A stretch of DNA of 64,000 nt from DATAGF01 sp963835685 (GTDB lineage: Bacteria; Actinomycetota; Thermoleophilia; Miltoncostaeales; Miltoncostaeaceae). Positions 11,346 through 20,867 of this stretch are shown here, in pieces. Position numbers and translations under genes: made by a program. How positions within the stretch are numbered: position 1 is the stretch's first letter; each line of letters begins with the position of its first letter. The notes below the pieces were generated by a model. The model was not told the origin of the DNA and ran no database searches. It saw nothing but the letters and a program-made list of their open reading frames with translations. The DNA is taken from contig CAWIGI010000013.1 of NCBI GenBank assembly GCA_963835685.1, forward strand, positions 248,001 through 312,000. Direction: 5' to 3'.

Positions 11346-12374
11346 GTGGGGATGGCGGCCCAGGCCAGCATCTCGGCCGTCCAGCTCGGGCTGCCGGCGG
11401 TGGCCCCCCAGATCCGGGACGAGTACGGCCTCTCGCTGGCCGAGACCGGAGCGCTGCTCGCGGCCTCGACCCTGGGGGTCATGACCACGCTCCTGGCGTG
11501 GGGGGCGCTCGCGGACCGGATCGGCGAGCGCGCCGTCATCGCCGCCGGCCTGACCGGCGCGGCGGCCGCCCTGGCGCTCGCGTCGCAGGCCGGCTCCGGC
11601 CGGGCCCTCGGGGCCGGGCTGGTCGTGGCCGGCGCCATGGGCTCGAGCGCCAACGCGGCGAGCGGCCGGGCGGTGGTGTCGTGGTTCGGGCCGTCGCAGC
11701 GCGGCCTCGCGCTCGACCTGCGCCACATGTCGACGCCCCTCGGCGGGGCGATCGCCGCGGCCCTCCTGCCGCTGGCCGCCGACGCCGGCGGCGTCGAGGC
11801 CGCCCTGCTCGCGCTGGCAGGCGCCTGCCTGGCCGGCGCGATCGCCGCGGCCGTCGGCCTGCGCCGGGCCGGGCCGGAGGCCGGGAGGCTCGACGAGCCG
11901 CCGCTCCACGTCACCGCGCGGGGCCCGCTGCGCGACCGTGCGATCTGGCGCCTCTCCCTCGGGACGGCGGCGGTGGTCCTGGGGCAGATCTCCGTCCTCA
12001 GCTTCCTCGCCCTCTACCTCCACGAGGAGCGCGGCTGGTCGGTCACGGCCTCGGCCCTCGCGCTCGCCGCCGTGCAGCTCGGCGGCTCGGCCGCGCGCGT
12101 CGCCGCGGGCGCCTGGTCGGACCGGGTGGGCAGCCGCATCCGGCCGCTGCGCGCCATCGCCCTCGCCGGTGGCGTCGCCCTCGCCCCCGCCACGGCCCTC
12201 GGGCTGCAGAACACGATCCTCTTCGTGGCCGTGGCCGCGGCGTCCCCGCTCTTCGGCGCGGCCGTCGGGCTCCTGTCCTGCCCGGCCGCCTTCGCCATGG
12301 CCTCGCTCTGCCCGCTTCTGGGGTGGCTGGTCCTCGGGCCGCTTCAGGCGGCCGAGGCCCGGCGTCCCGCTTAG
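11346..12374 (+). CDS. MFS transporter, shortened; N-terminus uncertain
   Basis: A major facilitator family efflux or uptake protein with hydrophobic helices throughout and the typical loop motif ADRIGERAVIAAG between helices 2 and 3. The region after VGSRIRPLRAIALAGG is short: the segment GLQNTILFVAVAAASPLFGA, which normally belongs to helix 11, follows at once, so about two helices appear to be missing and only about ten remain. The first codon that opens the frame is the GTG at 11346. Directly upstream an in-frame TAG (11325-11327) is followed by RWVVLAVGMAAQ, which looks like the true conserved N-terminus. The gene may therefore be damaged or misread at both places. The substrate is unknown. 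Confidence 0.7.
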   Translation: MGMAAQASISAVQLGLPAVAPQIRDEYGLSLAETGALLAASTLGVMTTLLAWGALADRIGERAVIAAGLTGAAAALALASQAGSGRALGAGLVVAGAMGSSANAASGRAVVSWFGPSQRGLALDLRHMSTPLGGAIAAALLPLAADAGGVEAALLALAGACLAGAIAAAVGLRRAGPEAGRLDEPPLHVTARGPLRDRAIWRLSLGTAAVVLGQISVLSFLALYLHEERGWSVTASALALAAVQLGGSAARVAAGAWSDRVGSRIRPLRAIALAGGVALAPATALGLQNTILFVAVAAASPLFGAAVGLLSCPAAFAMASLCPLLGWLVLGPLQAAEARRPA

Positions 12375-12383
12375 GCCCCAGCC

Positions 12384-15242
12384 TCAGCGGACGAGGATGC
12401 GGCTCGAGGCCCCGCGCTTGTCGACGACGAGCCCGGCCGGGATGCGGTCGGCGAGCGTCGGCACGTGCGTGATGATGCCGACCATCCGCTCGCCTTCGCG
12501 CAGCCGCTCGAGCGCCTCCACCACGACCTCGAGCGTCTCCGGGTCGAGGGCGCCGAAGCCCTCGTCGATGAAGATCGCCTCGAGGCGTCCGGCGGCCGCG
12601 CCGGCGAGGTCGCGCAGGCCCGCGGAGAGGGCCAGCGCGAGGCTGAGCGACGCGAGGAACGTCTCGCCGCCTGAGAGGGTGGCGACGCTGCGGCGCTCGT
12701 CGGCGTTGTGGTGGTCGATGACCTCGAAGCTCCCGTTGCGGGCGACCAGGCTGTAGCGGCCGTCCGAGATCCGCCTGAGCTCGAGGCTCGCCTGCAGCGC
12801 GAGCTGGGTCATGCTCTCCTGGAGAACGAAGGCGACGAACCGGTCGGCCCGGAGCTCCCGGCTGAGCGTCCGGTGGAGCGCCAGCGCCGTCGTGTCCTCG
12901 GCGATCTCCAGCTCCAGCTGCCGCCGCTCGTCGATCCTGGCGCCGAGGGCCTCGACCTCCTTCGCCGCCGCGACGGCGTCCCCGTGGGCCTCCCTGGCGG
13001 CGTCCTCGAGCGCCTGCGCCGCCGCTGACGAGTCCGACGGGGCGATCGCGAGGCTGGCGTCGCGGGTGGCGTCCTCGAGCCGCCGCGCCGCTGCGCCGAT
13101 CTCCTCGCGGAGCCGCCGCTCCTGCCGCGCCGCATCCGACGCGCATCCCTCGCAGCGCTCGATCCAGGCCGTCAGCAGGTCGGCGCGCGGCGCGTCCTGG
13201 GGAGCGGCAGGCAGGCGGCCGCCCTCCGTGAGCAGCCGGGCCACGGCGTCGGTCGCCATCCGGGCGGCGGCGCGCGCGGCGGCGAGCTCCTGGTCGAACG
13301 CCGCCACCCCCCGCGCGCACTCGCCGTGCGCGTGCAGCGCCTCGTCGCGGGCCGCCCGCGCCGCCCCGGCGGCATCCTCCGCCCGGCGCCGGGCGGCCTC
13401 GGCGGCTCGCAGCTCGTCGCGGCGGCGCGCGATCTCGCCCTCGGCCGGGGGATCCGGCCCGACGGCCGCCGTCAGCTCCGCCAGGGCCGACTCGAGGCGC
13501 GCCCGGGCGCCGCGCCGGTTCTCGGCGATCCCCTCCACCACCCTCGCGGCCGCGCTCGCGGACGTCTCGGCGCTGGAGGCCAGCGCGACCGCCTCGTCGA
13601 GCGCGGCCCGGGCGAGGCGCTCGCCCGACAGCGCCGTCGCGAGGTCCTCCTCCGCGCGCCCGAGGGCGGCGACCGCCCGCGCCGGCGCCGGAACCTCGTC
13701 CGCCGGCACGGCCTCGCGCGCCGCCGCCGCCTCGTCCGCCGCGGCCCGCCGCCTCGCCCGCAGCTCGACGACCGCGTCGCGGGCCGCCCGGTCGTCCTGC
13801 TCCGCGGCCCGCGCCGCCAGCCGCGCCGCATCGAGGAGGGCGCCTGCGTCGCCGTCGCGGTCCGGCAGCGTCTCGATGACCGCGGCGCAGACCGGGCAGC
13901 GATCACCCGGCGCGAGGCCCGCGCCGAGGCCGATCGCGGCGTGCTCCTGCTCCAGGTGCCGCAGCCGCCCTCGCGCGTCCTCGACGCCCGCGCCCGCCGC
14001 GTCGGCCGCCTCCCGCGCGGGCCCGAGGGCGCGCTCCAGCTCGGCGAGGGCGGCCGCGGCCTCGGCCGCCCGCACGACCGCCGCGGCTCGGCGCCGCTCC
14101 TCCTGCGCGCGCTCGCGGAGCTGGAGCCGCCGTTCCAGGGCCGCCCTGGCCTCGGCCTCGCGGGCGCGAGCGTCGCGCAGCGCTCCGGCCAGCTCGCCGG
14201 CGCTCGCGCGCGCCTCGACGAGCGCGCCGTCGAGGCGCTCCACCTCGGCCCGCTCGCGCGCGTGGGTCGCCGCGGCCGCGTCCAGCCGCGCCAGCGCGGC
14301 GGCGTCGCCCGTCCGCCCGATCGTCTGGTCGAGCGCGCGGCGGGCCCGGTCGGCCCCCTCCTGGGCCTCGGCCAGCCGCTCCTCGCTCGCGTCGAGGCCG
14401 TCGCGCGACCGCTGCGCCGCGGCCTCGAGCGCGGGCAGCGCATCGGCGAGGCGCCGGAGAGCGGCCAGGGCGCCGCCGACGTCCCCGGCGCGGCTCGACA
14501 GCGCCGCGCACGACCGCTCGGCCTCGGCCGTCTCGGCCGCGATCGCCTTGGCCGTGACCGCCGCCGCCCTCAGCCGGTCGTCCCGCACCCGCGCCCGCCG
14601 GGCGGAGGCCTCCAGCGCGGCGAGCCGCGCTCCCGTGGCGTCCGCATAGTGCGACTCGATCTGCCCGAGGCGGTCGTCGATCCTGTCGCCCAGGCGCGAC
14701 GCCTCCCGCCGCGCCGCCTGGCCGGCCGCCTCGTAGCGGCCGAGGTCGAGGAGCCGCATCAGGATCCGGCGGCGCTCGCCGGCGTCCCCGGTGAGGAACT
14801 CGTGGAAGGCGCCCTGGGGCAGGAGCACCGCCTTCGTGAACGCCTTGAAGTCGAGGCCGACGATCTCCTCGAGCCGGCGGCCGACCGCCCTGATCCCGCC
14901 CCGGTCGATCTCCGTGACGGCCGATCCGTTCTGGATGCGCTCCAGCGTCGCCTCGTGCGAGGTCCGCCCCACGCGGCGGGCGACGCGGTACTGCCGGCCG
15001 TCGACCCGGAAGTCGAGGCGGACGCGCATGTGGGTGGACCCGTGCGAGATCAGGTCGCGCAGCTCGTGGGCGTTCACGCGCGGGACGCTGCCGTAGAGCG
15101 CGAAGGTGATCGCATCGAGGATGCTGCTCTTGCCGGCGCCGGTGGGGCCCGTGATGACGAAGAGGTCGAGGTCCGACAGGTCCACCTGCTGAGTCCCCTT
15201 GAACGAGGTGAGGCCCTCGATCGTCAGCGAGAGCGGCCTCAT
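12384..15242 (-). CDS. sbcC: Exonuclease subunit SbcC
   Basis: ATPase arm of the SbcCD (Mre11-Rad50-like) nuclease that cleaves hairpins and processes DNA ends. The 952-residue protein has Walker A GPTGAGKSS near residues 32-40, two long Ala/Arg/Glu-rich coiled coils, a zinc hook CPVC in the middle, and the C-terminal ABC signature LSGGETFLASLSLALALS followed by Walker B FIDEGFGALD. Its ATG overlaps the sbcD stop by four bases (ATGA). It is convergent with the MFS gene, with 9 bases between stops. Confidence 0.96.
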   Translation of the reverse strand: MRPLSLTIEGLTSFKGTQQVDLSDLDLFVITGPTGAGKSSILDAITFALYGSVPRVNAHELRDLISHGSTHMRVRLDFRVDGRQYRVARRVGRTSHEATLERIQNGSAVTEIDRGGIRAVGRRLEEIVGLDFKAFTKAVLLPQGAFHEFLTGDAGERRRILMRLLDLGRYEAAGQAARREASRLGDRIDDRLGQIESHYADATGARLAALEASARRARVRDDRLRAAAVTAKAIAAETAEAERSCAALSSRAGDVGGALAALRRLADALPALEAAAQRSRDGLDASEERLAEAQEGADRARRALDQTIGRTGDAAALARLDAAAATHARERAEVERLDGALVEARASAGELAGALRDARAREAEARAALERRLQLRERAQEERRRAAAVVRAAEAAAALAELERALGPAREAADAAGAGVEDARGRLRHLEQEHAAIGLGAGLAPGDRCPVCAAVIETLPDRDGDAGALLDAARLAARAAEQDDRAARDAVVELRARRRAAADEAAAAREAVPADEVPAPARAVAALGRAEEDLATALSGERLARAALDEAVALASSAETSASAAARVVEGIAENRRGARARLESALAELTAAVGPDPPAEGEIARRRDELRAAEAARRRAEDAAGAARAARDEALHAHGECARGVAAFDQELAAARAAARMATDAVARLLTEGGRLPAAPQDAPRADLLTAWIERCEGCASDAARQERRLREEIGAAARRLEDATRDASLAIAPSDSSAAAQALEDAAREAHGDAVAAAKEVEALGARIDERRQLELEIAEDTTALALHRTLSRELRADRFVAFVLQESMTQLALQASLELRRISDGRYSLVARNGSFEVIDHHNADERRSVATLSGGETFLASLSLALALSAGLRDLAGAAAGRLEAIFIDEGFGALDPETLEVVVEALERLREGERMVGIITHVPTLADRIPAGLVVDKRGASSRILVR

Positions 15243-16399
15243 GCCGCCATGGCCTCGTCGAGCAGGCGATCGAACAGGTCGAGCAGCCGGGGCTCGGCCT
15301 CGGCGCCGTAGCGGTCGCGGTGGTATCGCTGGAAGAGCTCGCGGGGGGTGAGCGCCTTCACGTCCACCCGCCCGCCGTCGTCCTCCTCGCGCTCGTACTC
15401 GAGCCTGACCTCGAGCGCGTTCGGGAGGAGCTCCCGCACCTGGTCGGCGAGGCCCGGCACGGGCCGCTCGCACACCAGGAAGACCCGGACGAACGCCTCG
15501 TCGGCGGAGTCGCGGTACTGCTCCAGCTCGTCGAGCGTCCCGCGGACGTCCATGAGCCTGCGGCCGGCGGTGATCGGCAGCTCCCGCACCTGCGCCGGGC
15601 GCCCCGGCTCCAGGTCGGCGAGCACGACGCTCTTCTCCTGGCTCGCCTCGCTGAAGTCGAGCTGGAGGAGCGAGCCGGCGTAGCGCGCAGGCGCGGCGAC
15701 GCCGGGCACGCGTTGGGGCCGGTGGACGTGCCCGAGCGCCACGTACTGCGCGGTGGCCGGGATCGCCTGCGGGGCGACGGCGAAGAGGTCCCCGATCGTG
15801 AGCTGTCGCTCGCTGCCGGCCGGCGTCGCGCCGGAGACGCACAGGTGCGCGGCGAGCACGCTGCACTTGTCGGGATCGAACGCGGCGCAGAGCGCCTCGA
15901 GCAGGCGGGCCACCTCGGTCGCGTAGGTCTGGTGCGGCTGCTCGGCGAGCCCCATCAGCTCGGCGGCGCCGACCAGCCGGCGCTCGGGCACCCAGGGCAG
16001 CACGGCGATCTGCACACCGGCCGAGCCGTCGCGGGCGGCGATCTCCAGCAGCCCGCCCCGCTCCGGCCGGCGCACCTCGGGGACGACGTGGACCGCGAAG
16101 CGCGCGAGGAGCGATTCGACGGCCCGCCAGCGCTTCGGGTGGTCGTGGTTGCCCGCGAGGAGGACCACCGGGATCCGGTGCGCGTCGAAGCGGACGAGCG
16201 CCTCGTAGACGACCTGCTCGGCCTCGGGCGCCGGCGCGAGGTGCTCGAAGACGTCGCCGCAGACGAGCACCGCGTCCACCTCGTGCTCGACCGCGGCGGA
16301 GACGACTGCGTCGACCGCCTCGCGGGCCTCGTCGATGCGGGAACGGCGCGCGAGCGTCTTCCCGATGTGCCAGTCGGCCGTGTGGAGCAGCCTCACCAC
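15239..16399 (-). CDS. sbcD: Exonuclease subunit SbcD
   Basis: Nuclease subunit of SbcCD, a calcineurin-like metallophosphoesterase of 386 residues. Metal-binding motifs are visible: HTADWHIGKTL at residues 6-16, CGDVFE, and GNHDHPKRW, followed by GHVHRPQ. The start is the GTG at 16399. It is translationally coupled to sbcC and transcribed away from the DsbA-like gene. A perfect palindrome lies just upstream. Confidence 0.95.
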   Translation of the reverse strand: MVRLLHTADWHIGKTLARRSRIDEAREAVDAVVSAAVEHEVDAVLVCGDVFEHLAPAPEAEQVVYEALVRFDAHRIPVVLLAGNHDHPKRWRAVESLLARFAVHVVPEVRRPERGGLLEIAARDGSAGVQIAVLPWVPERRLVGAAELMGLAEQPHQTYATEVARLLEALCAAFDPDKCSVLAAHLCVSGATPAGSERQLTIGDLFAVAPQAIPATAQYVALGHVHRPQRVPGVAAPARYAGSLLQLDFSEASQEKSVVLADLEPGRPAQVRELPITAGRRLMDVRGTLDELEQYRDSADEAFVRVFLVCERPVPGLADQVRELLPNALEVRLEYEREEDDGGRVDVKALTPRELFQRYHRDRYGAEAEPRLLDLFDRLLDEAMAA

Positions 16400-16408
16400 T
16401 CGACCCTA

Positions 16409-16423
16409 GTCCGACCGTCGGAC
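16409..16423. promoter_or_regulatory. 15-base inverted repeat upstream of sbcD
   Basis: GTCCGA-CCG-TCGGAC is a perfect inverted repeat 10-24 bases upstream of the sbcD start, in the 123-base divergent region shared with the DsbA-like gene. Its position suits an operator for either gene. It does not match the actinobacterial LexA box. A possible -10 for the rightward gene, TATCGT, lies a little further right near 16450. Confidence 0.3.
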
Positions 16424-16522
16424 GCGCCCGGGCGCGGGGATGCACGCTATCGTCGTGCGCGGCGGGCCCGGAACGCGCGGTGCCGGCCGACGTCCGGGTG
16501 CAGCGAGCGGAGGCCGGATCAC

Positions 16523-17215
16523 GTGAAGAGGGAATACTGGATCGGCATCCTCGTGGCCGCGCTGGTCGTGGTCGGGGTGGTTGTGGGGATCAGCCTCGCG
16601 GGCGGCGGCGACGACGACGACGCGCCATCGTCCATCGCCGGCGCTGCGGAGGTCCAGGCGCAGCTCGAGGGCGTGCCCCAGGCCGGCAGCGTCCTCGGTG
16701 ACCACGACGCGCCGGTCGAGATCATCGAGTACGGCGACCTCGCCTGCCCGGCGTGCAAGCTCGCGTCCGAGACGACGGTCCCCGAGACCCTCGACTCGGC
16801 CGTCAAGAGCGGCGACGCGAAGATGGTCTTCCGCCCGATCGCCTTCATCAGCAGGAGCTCCGAGCGCGGGGCCTTCGGCGCGGAGGCCGCCGGGATGCAG
16901 GACGCGATGTGGTCGTTCGCGAACCTGATCTACCGCAACCAGGGCCCCGAGTCGGATCAGGACTGGCTCACCGACGAGCTCATGGAGGAGGCCGTCACCG
17001 CGCTGGGCCTCGACGTCGAGAAGTGGCGCGCGGACTACACGGGGTCCGCGGCCGAGCAGAACCTGCTGGAGAACACCTCGCTGGCCGAGCAGGACGAGGT
17101 GACCGCGACGCCCACCTTCGTGATCCGGGGCCCGGGCGGCGAGCGGTCGCTCTCCGGCGCCGTCGAGTCGTCCGAGCTGGAGGCCGCCGTGGCCGAGGTG
17201 GGTCCCCAGACGTGA
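16523..17215 (+). CDS. Membrane-anchored DsbA-like thioredoxin-fold protein
   Basis: Disulfide oxidoreductase expected outside the cytoplasmic membrane. The 230-residue protein starts with a short basic stretch and one membrane helix (about residues 6-26), then an acidic linker, then a DsbA-type domain opening with APVEIIEYGDLACPACK. The redox motif is Cys75-Pro-Ala-Cys78. The cis-proline strand is TATPTFVIRGPGG near residue 200. The start is the GTG at 16523. The VKOR gene begins 13 bases downstream, so the two very likely form a protein-disulfide relay in which VKOR reoxidises this protein with quinone. Confidence 0.9.
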   Translation: MKREYWIGILVAALVVVGVVVGISLAGGGDDDDAPSSIAGAAEVQAQLEGVPQAGSVLGDHDAPVEIIEYGDLACPACKLASETTVPETLDSAVKSGDAKMVFRPIAFISRSSERGAFGAEAAGMQDAMWSFANLIYRNQGPESDQDWLTDELMEEAVTALGLDVEKWRADYTGSAAEQNLLENTSLAEQDEVTATPTFVIRGPGGERSLSGAVESSELEAAVAEVGPQT

Positions 17216-17228
17216 GCGGTCGCCGGCC

Positions 17229-17735
17229 GTGACTCGCGGGTGGCCGTCCGAGACCGCGCTCCGGATCGCACTCGGGGTCGTCGCGGTCGCGGGGCTCGGG
17301 GTCTCGGGCTACCTCACCGCCGTGCGCGCCTCGGGCGACGACCCGGCCTGCGTGGTCGGCGGAGGGTGCCAGACGGTCCAGGAGAGCGAGTACTCCGAGC
17401 TCGCGGGGATCCCGGTCGCCGTGCTGGGGCTGCTGGCCTACGGGGCCCTGCTGGTCGCCGCGCTGCTCCCGGGGCCGACGGGGCGCGCGCTGGGTCTCTT
17501 CACCGCGGTCGTCGGGGTCGGGTTCTCCGCGTGGCTGACCTACGCGGAGCTCGTCCTGATCGAGGCGGTCTGCGCGTGGTGCGTGACCAGCGCCGTGCTG
17601 ATCACGCTCGCGCTGGTCCTGACGGCGGTGCGGGCGGTGCGGGCGGGCGGCGGCCGGGCAGGGGAAGGAAGCGCTCGTCGGTCAGCACCAGACCCGTCAC
17701 CGCAAGGGCCGTCCCCGCCAGCGACACCACGATGA
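17229..17735 (+). CDS. Vitamin K epoxide reductase family protein
   Basis: Integral membrane quinone-linked oxidoreductase that regenerates DsbA-like proteins. The four expected cysteines are Cys41 and Cys47 in the first outer loop and the CxxC pair Cys115-Ala-Trp-Cys118 at the start of the last helix; four membrane helices are evident. It partners the DsbA-like gene just upstream. The last 45 residues are Arg/Pro/Ser-rich and antisense to the end of the P-type ATPase gene (134 bases of convergent overlap), so that tail is probably unstructured. Confidence 0.9.
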   Translation: MTRGWPSETALRIALGVVAVAGLGVSGYLTAVRASGDDPACVVGGGCQTVQESEYSELAGIPVAVLGLLAYGALLVAALLPGPTGRALGLFTAVVGVGFSAWLTYAELVLIEAVCAWCVTSAVLITLALVLTAVRAVRAGGGRAGEGSARRSAPDPSPQGPSPPATPR

Positions 17736-20017
17736 TCGCCGGGTCGGGCGCGGCCACCTCGAAGAAATCGCGCCAGCTCGGGAGCGACAGCACGACGAGG
17801 TAGACGGCGAAGAGGGCCGCGCACAGCGCCCCGACCGTGTAGCCGCGGATGCGGCTGGAGGCCTCCAGCACGATGACCAGGTAGAGGCCCACCAGCACCA
17901 GCACCGTCGTGGCGACCGTCCGCGCGCGCATCTCGCTCATGTCGATGAGGTTGATGGACAGCAGGAAGCTCGCGACGACCCCGAGCCCGGCGGCGGTGCC
18001 CGCCGGTATCGCGAAGCTCGCGAGCTCGCGGAGGAAGCGCACCGGCCTCCAGGGGCCCTCGCTGGGCGCCAGCGCGAGGAAGAACGCCGGGATGCCGATC
18101 GTGATGGCCGAGGCCAGCGTCAGGTGGCGCGGCAGGAAGGGGTAGCTCTCGGACGAGATCCCGATGGTCAGGATCAGGAACGCCGCCAGCGCCGACTTGG
18201 CGACGAACAGCTTCGCGACGCGCTGCAGGTTGCGCAGCACCTTGCGCCCCTCCTTGATCATCGGGGGGATCGCGGCGAAGCCGCCCTTGACCAGGACGAG
18301 GTCGGCGATCGCGCGCGCCATCTGTGCGCCGCTGCCCTGGGCGATCGCCAGGCGGGCCGCCTTCAGCGCCGGCACGTCGTTGACGCCGTCGCCGACCATG
18401 GCGACGTAGCGGCCCTCGGCCTCGAGCGCCTCGACGAAGCGCCGCTTGCCCTCGGGCGAGATGCGCCCCACCACCGTGGACTCGCGCGCCAGCTCCCGCA
18501 TGCGGGTCGCGTTCAACCGGCAGCTCGCGCCCGTCAACCGGCTCGCCGCGCAGCGGGATGCCCGCGTCGGCGGCGATGGCCGCGACGGTCGCCGGCGCGT
18601 CGCCCGAGATCACCTTGATCTCGACCCCCTGCTCCAGCAGGAAGGCCACGGTCTCGCGCGCGTCCGGGCGCAGCTCCTCGGCCAGGACGACGAGGCCCAG
18701 CGGCCGCAGCCCGGCAGGGGGCGGCGAGTCGGGGCGGGCCGCGGCGAGCGGCGCGCCGCCCACGGTGAAGGCCAGCACGCGCCGCCCCCGCCGCGCCTCC
18801 TCGCCGGCGCGCACCGCGAGGCGGCCCTCGAGGTCGAAGTGCTCGGGCGCGCCCAGCACGTACGAGCGCCCGCCCATCGACAGGCCGCTCCAGCGCCGCC
18901 GCGAGGAGAACGGCACGCCCTCGCGCACGGGCTCCGCCGTTCCCGGGTAGGCCGCGGCGATGGCCTCGAGCGTGGAGTTGCGGCTCGGCGAGCTCGCCGC
19001 GTAGCGGCCGAGGAGGACCGACAGCTCGCCCTCGTCGACGTCGGCGGGGATCAGGTCGACCACCCGCAGGCGGTCCTCGGTGAGCGTGCCGGTCTTGTCG
19101 ATGCAGACGGTGTCGGCCGACGCCAGCGACTCGACCGCGTTCAGCTGCTGGCTGAGCGCGCCCCGCCGCGTCATCCGCAGCGTCGCGACCGCATAGGTGA
19201 TCCCGGTGAGCAGGACGAGCCCCTCCGGGACGATCGTGATCACGGCGGCGACGGCCGTCTCGACCGACTCGCGGAAGGGATTGTCCTGCTCGATCAGCGA
19301 CCACAGCAGCAGCGCCCCGAGCGGCACCATGACGGCGGTGAGGACGAGGATCAGCCGGTCCAGCCCCCGCTCGAACGGCGAGCGCGGGTGGCGGAACTCG
19401 CGCGCCTCGCCGGTGAGCCGCTCCGCGTAGGTGTCGCGCCCGACCGCCTCGGCCACGTAGGACCCCGAGCCCTCGACCGCGAAGGAGCCGGCCCGCAGCG
19501 CCTCTCCGGGCCCGCGCATCACCGGCTCGCTCTCCCCGGTGAGGATGGACTCGTCCACCCCGAGGCCCTCGCTGCCCGCCACCGGGCCGTCGGCCACCAC
19601 CTGGTCGCCCGCGCCCACCAGGACGAGGTCGCCCGGCACGACGTCCGGGACGCCGACCTCGCGAGGCCTGCCGTCGCGCACGACCGTGGCCTTCGGCGCG
19701 ACCAGCGCCGCCAGGCGGTCGAGGCTCCGCTTGGCGCGTGCCTCCTGGACGATGCCGATGCCCGCGTTGACGATCAGGATCCCGAGGAAGAGGGCGTCGC
19801 GCCAGTCGGCGAAGATCAGCGTGATCAGCCCGAAGACGACCAGCACGACGTTGAAGACGGTCAGCAGGTTGGCGCGCAGGATGCTGCGCCACGACCGGCT
19901 GGTCGTCGGCGGCTCGACCTCGCCGCGCGCGGCCAGGCGCCGCTCGGCCTCCGCCTGGGTGAGCCCCTGCGCCTTCGGGGCCAGGCGCTCGGTCAGCGCG
20001 TGAGCAGTGCCGGACAC
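17602..20017 (-). CDS. Cation-transporting P-type ATPase, one frameshift
   Basis: ATP-driven cation pump of about 800 residues. Upstream of the break: transduction motif LTGESEPV, membrane motif VPEGLVLLTG and phosphorylation site DKTGTLTE near residue 307. After it: GDGVNDVPALKAA and six further membrane helices. The VPEGL motif resembles actinobacterial CtpE-type calcium pumps, so calcium is a reasonable guess. The frame breaks near 18511-18517, where the coding strand reads GTTGAAC; removing one A restores ELPVDATRMRELARES and joins both halves. The GTG start at 20017 overlaps the end of the stress-protein gene by 25 bases. I regard the frameshift as probably artefactual. Confidence 0.88.
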
Positions 20018-20793
20018 GGCGCCTCCCGCGCCAGGTCGGCCGCGAAGCTGCCCAGCAGGGCGCGCTCCACGGGGCCGCGGTGGGCCGCGGCCACGATCAG
20101 GTCCGGCCGGGCCTCCCGGGCCCAGCCCACGGCGGCGTCCGCCGCGAGGCCCGTCAGGGGGACCGGGTCCGCTCCCGGCACGCGCGCGGCCGTCGCGAGG
20201 AGCCAGTCCCGCTCGTCGTCCGCGATGTCCCGCGGGGCCCCGGCGGGGGCCCCGGGCACGGGCGCCTCGATGAGCGCCCGCGGGGCCACGTGGACGAGGC
20301 TCAGCCGGCCCGGACCGAGCGCGCGCAGGCGCCGGGCCTCGGCCAGCGCCCGCATCGACGCGGGCGAGTCGTCGATGCAGCAGGCGATGTGGGCGTACGG
20401 CGCCCCGCCCTCGTCCGGCTCGGCCGGGGGCTCCACCCCCGGGGGCAGGATCAGCGCCGGGCAGGGCGCCGACGTGGCGACGCGCCGGGCCGTGCTGCCC
20501 AGGACGCCGGCGACGCGCCCGGAGTGGGACGCGGCCACGACGACGTCCGGCCGCCGCTCACGGGCCCATTCGATGATGCTCTCGGCGGCCCGGCCCGACA
20601 GCAGGACCGGCTCGGCCCGCGGCACCTCCGCGAGGAGCTCGTCGAGCAGGCCGTCCCGGGGCGCGCGCCGGCCGCCGGCGACGTGGACGACGGAGATGCG
20701 CTCCGGGCGCAGCCGCCGGGCCTCGGCGAGCCCGCGCCGGGCCGCCTCCGAGCGGTCGACGCAGACGGCGACGTGGGCGAAGGCTCCGAGGAT
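19993..20793 (-). CDS. Tandem universal stress protein; start codon unclear
   Basis: Two UspA-type domains in one chain. Domain 1 begins FAHVAVCVDRSEAARR and ends ATSAPCPALILP; domain 2 begins YAHIACCIDDSPASMRA and ends LAREAPCPALLTR. The glycine-rich ATP loop is only partly conserved (HSGRVAGVLGS, HRGPVERALLGS). Homology runs right back to a TAG stop, with no ATG, GTG or TTG between that stop and the first conserved strand. The codon at the expected position is ATC (20793), used here as a provisional start. The nearest usual start, GTG at 20625, would delete half of domain 1. Stress proteins of this kind often accompany cation pumps, and this gene precedes one. Confidence 0.75.
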   Translation of the reverse strand: MLGAFAHVAVCVDRSEAARRGLAEARRLRPERISVVHVAGGRRAPRDGLLDELLAEVPRAEPVLLSGRAAESIIEWARERRPDVVVAASHSGRVAGVLGSTARRVATSAPCPALILPPGVEPPAEPDEGGAPYAHIACCIDDSPASMRALAEARRLRALGPGRLSLVHVAPRALIEAPVPGAPAGAPRDIADDERDWLLATAARVPGADPVPLTGLAADAAVGWAREARPDLIVAAAHRGPVERALLGSFAADLAREAPCPALLTR

Positions 20794-20867
20794 GCCGACA
20801 GGCTAGCGCCCGCCCGCCGCCCCCAACGGGGCGCCGGGCGTGCCGCCGCGCCGGCGCGCGAATGGCC

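Noticed and set aside
16409..16423. LexA (SOS) box at sbcD
   Set aside because: The palindrome does not match the actinobacterial GAAC-N4-GTTC consensus.
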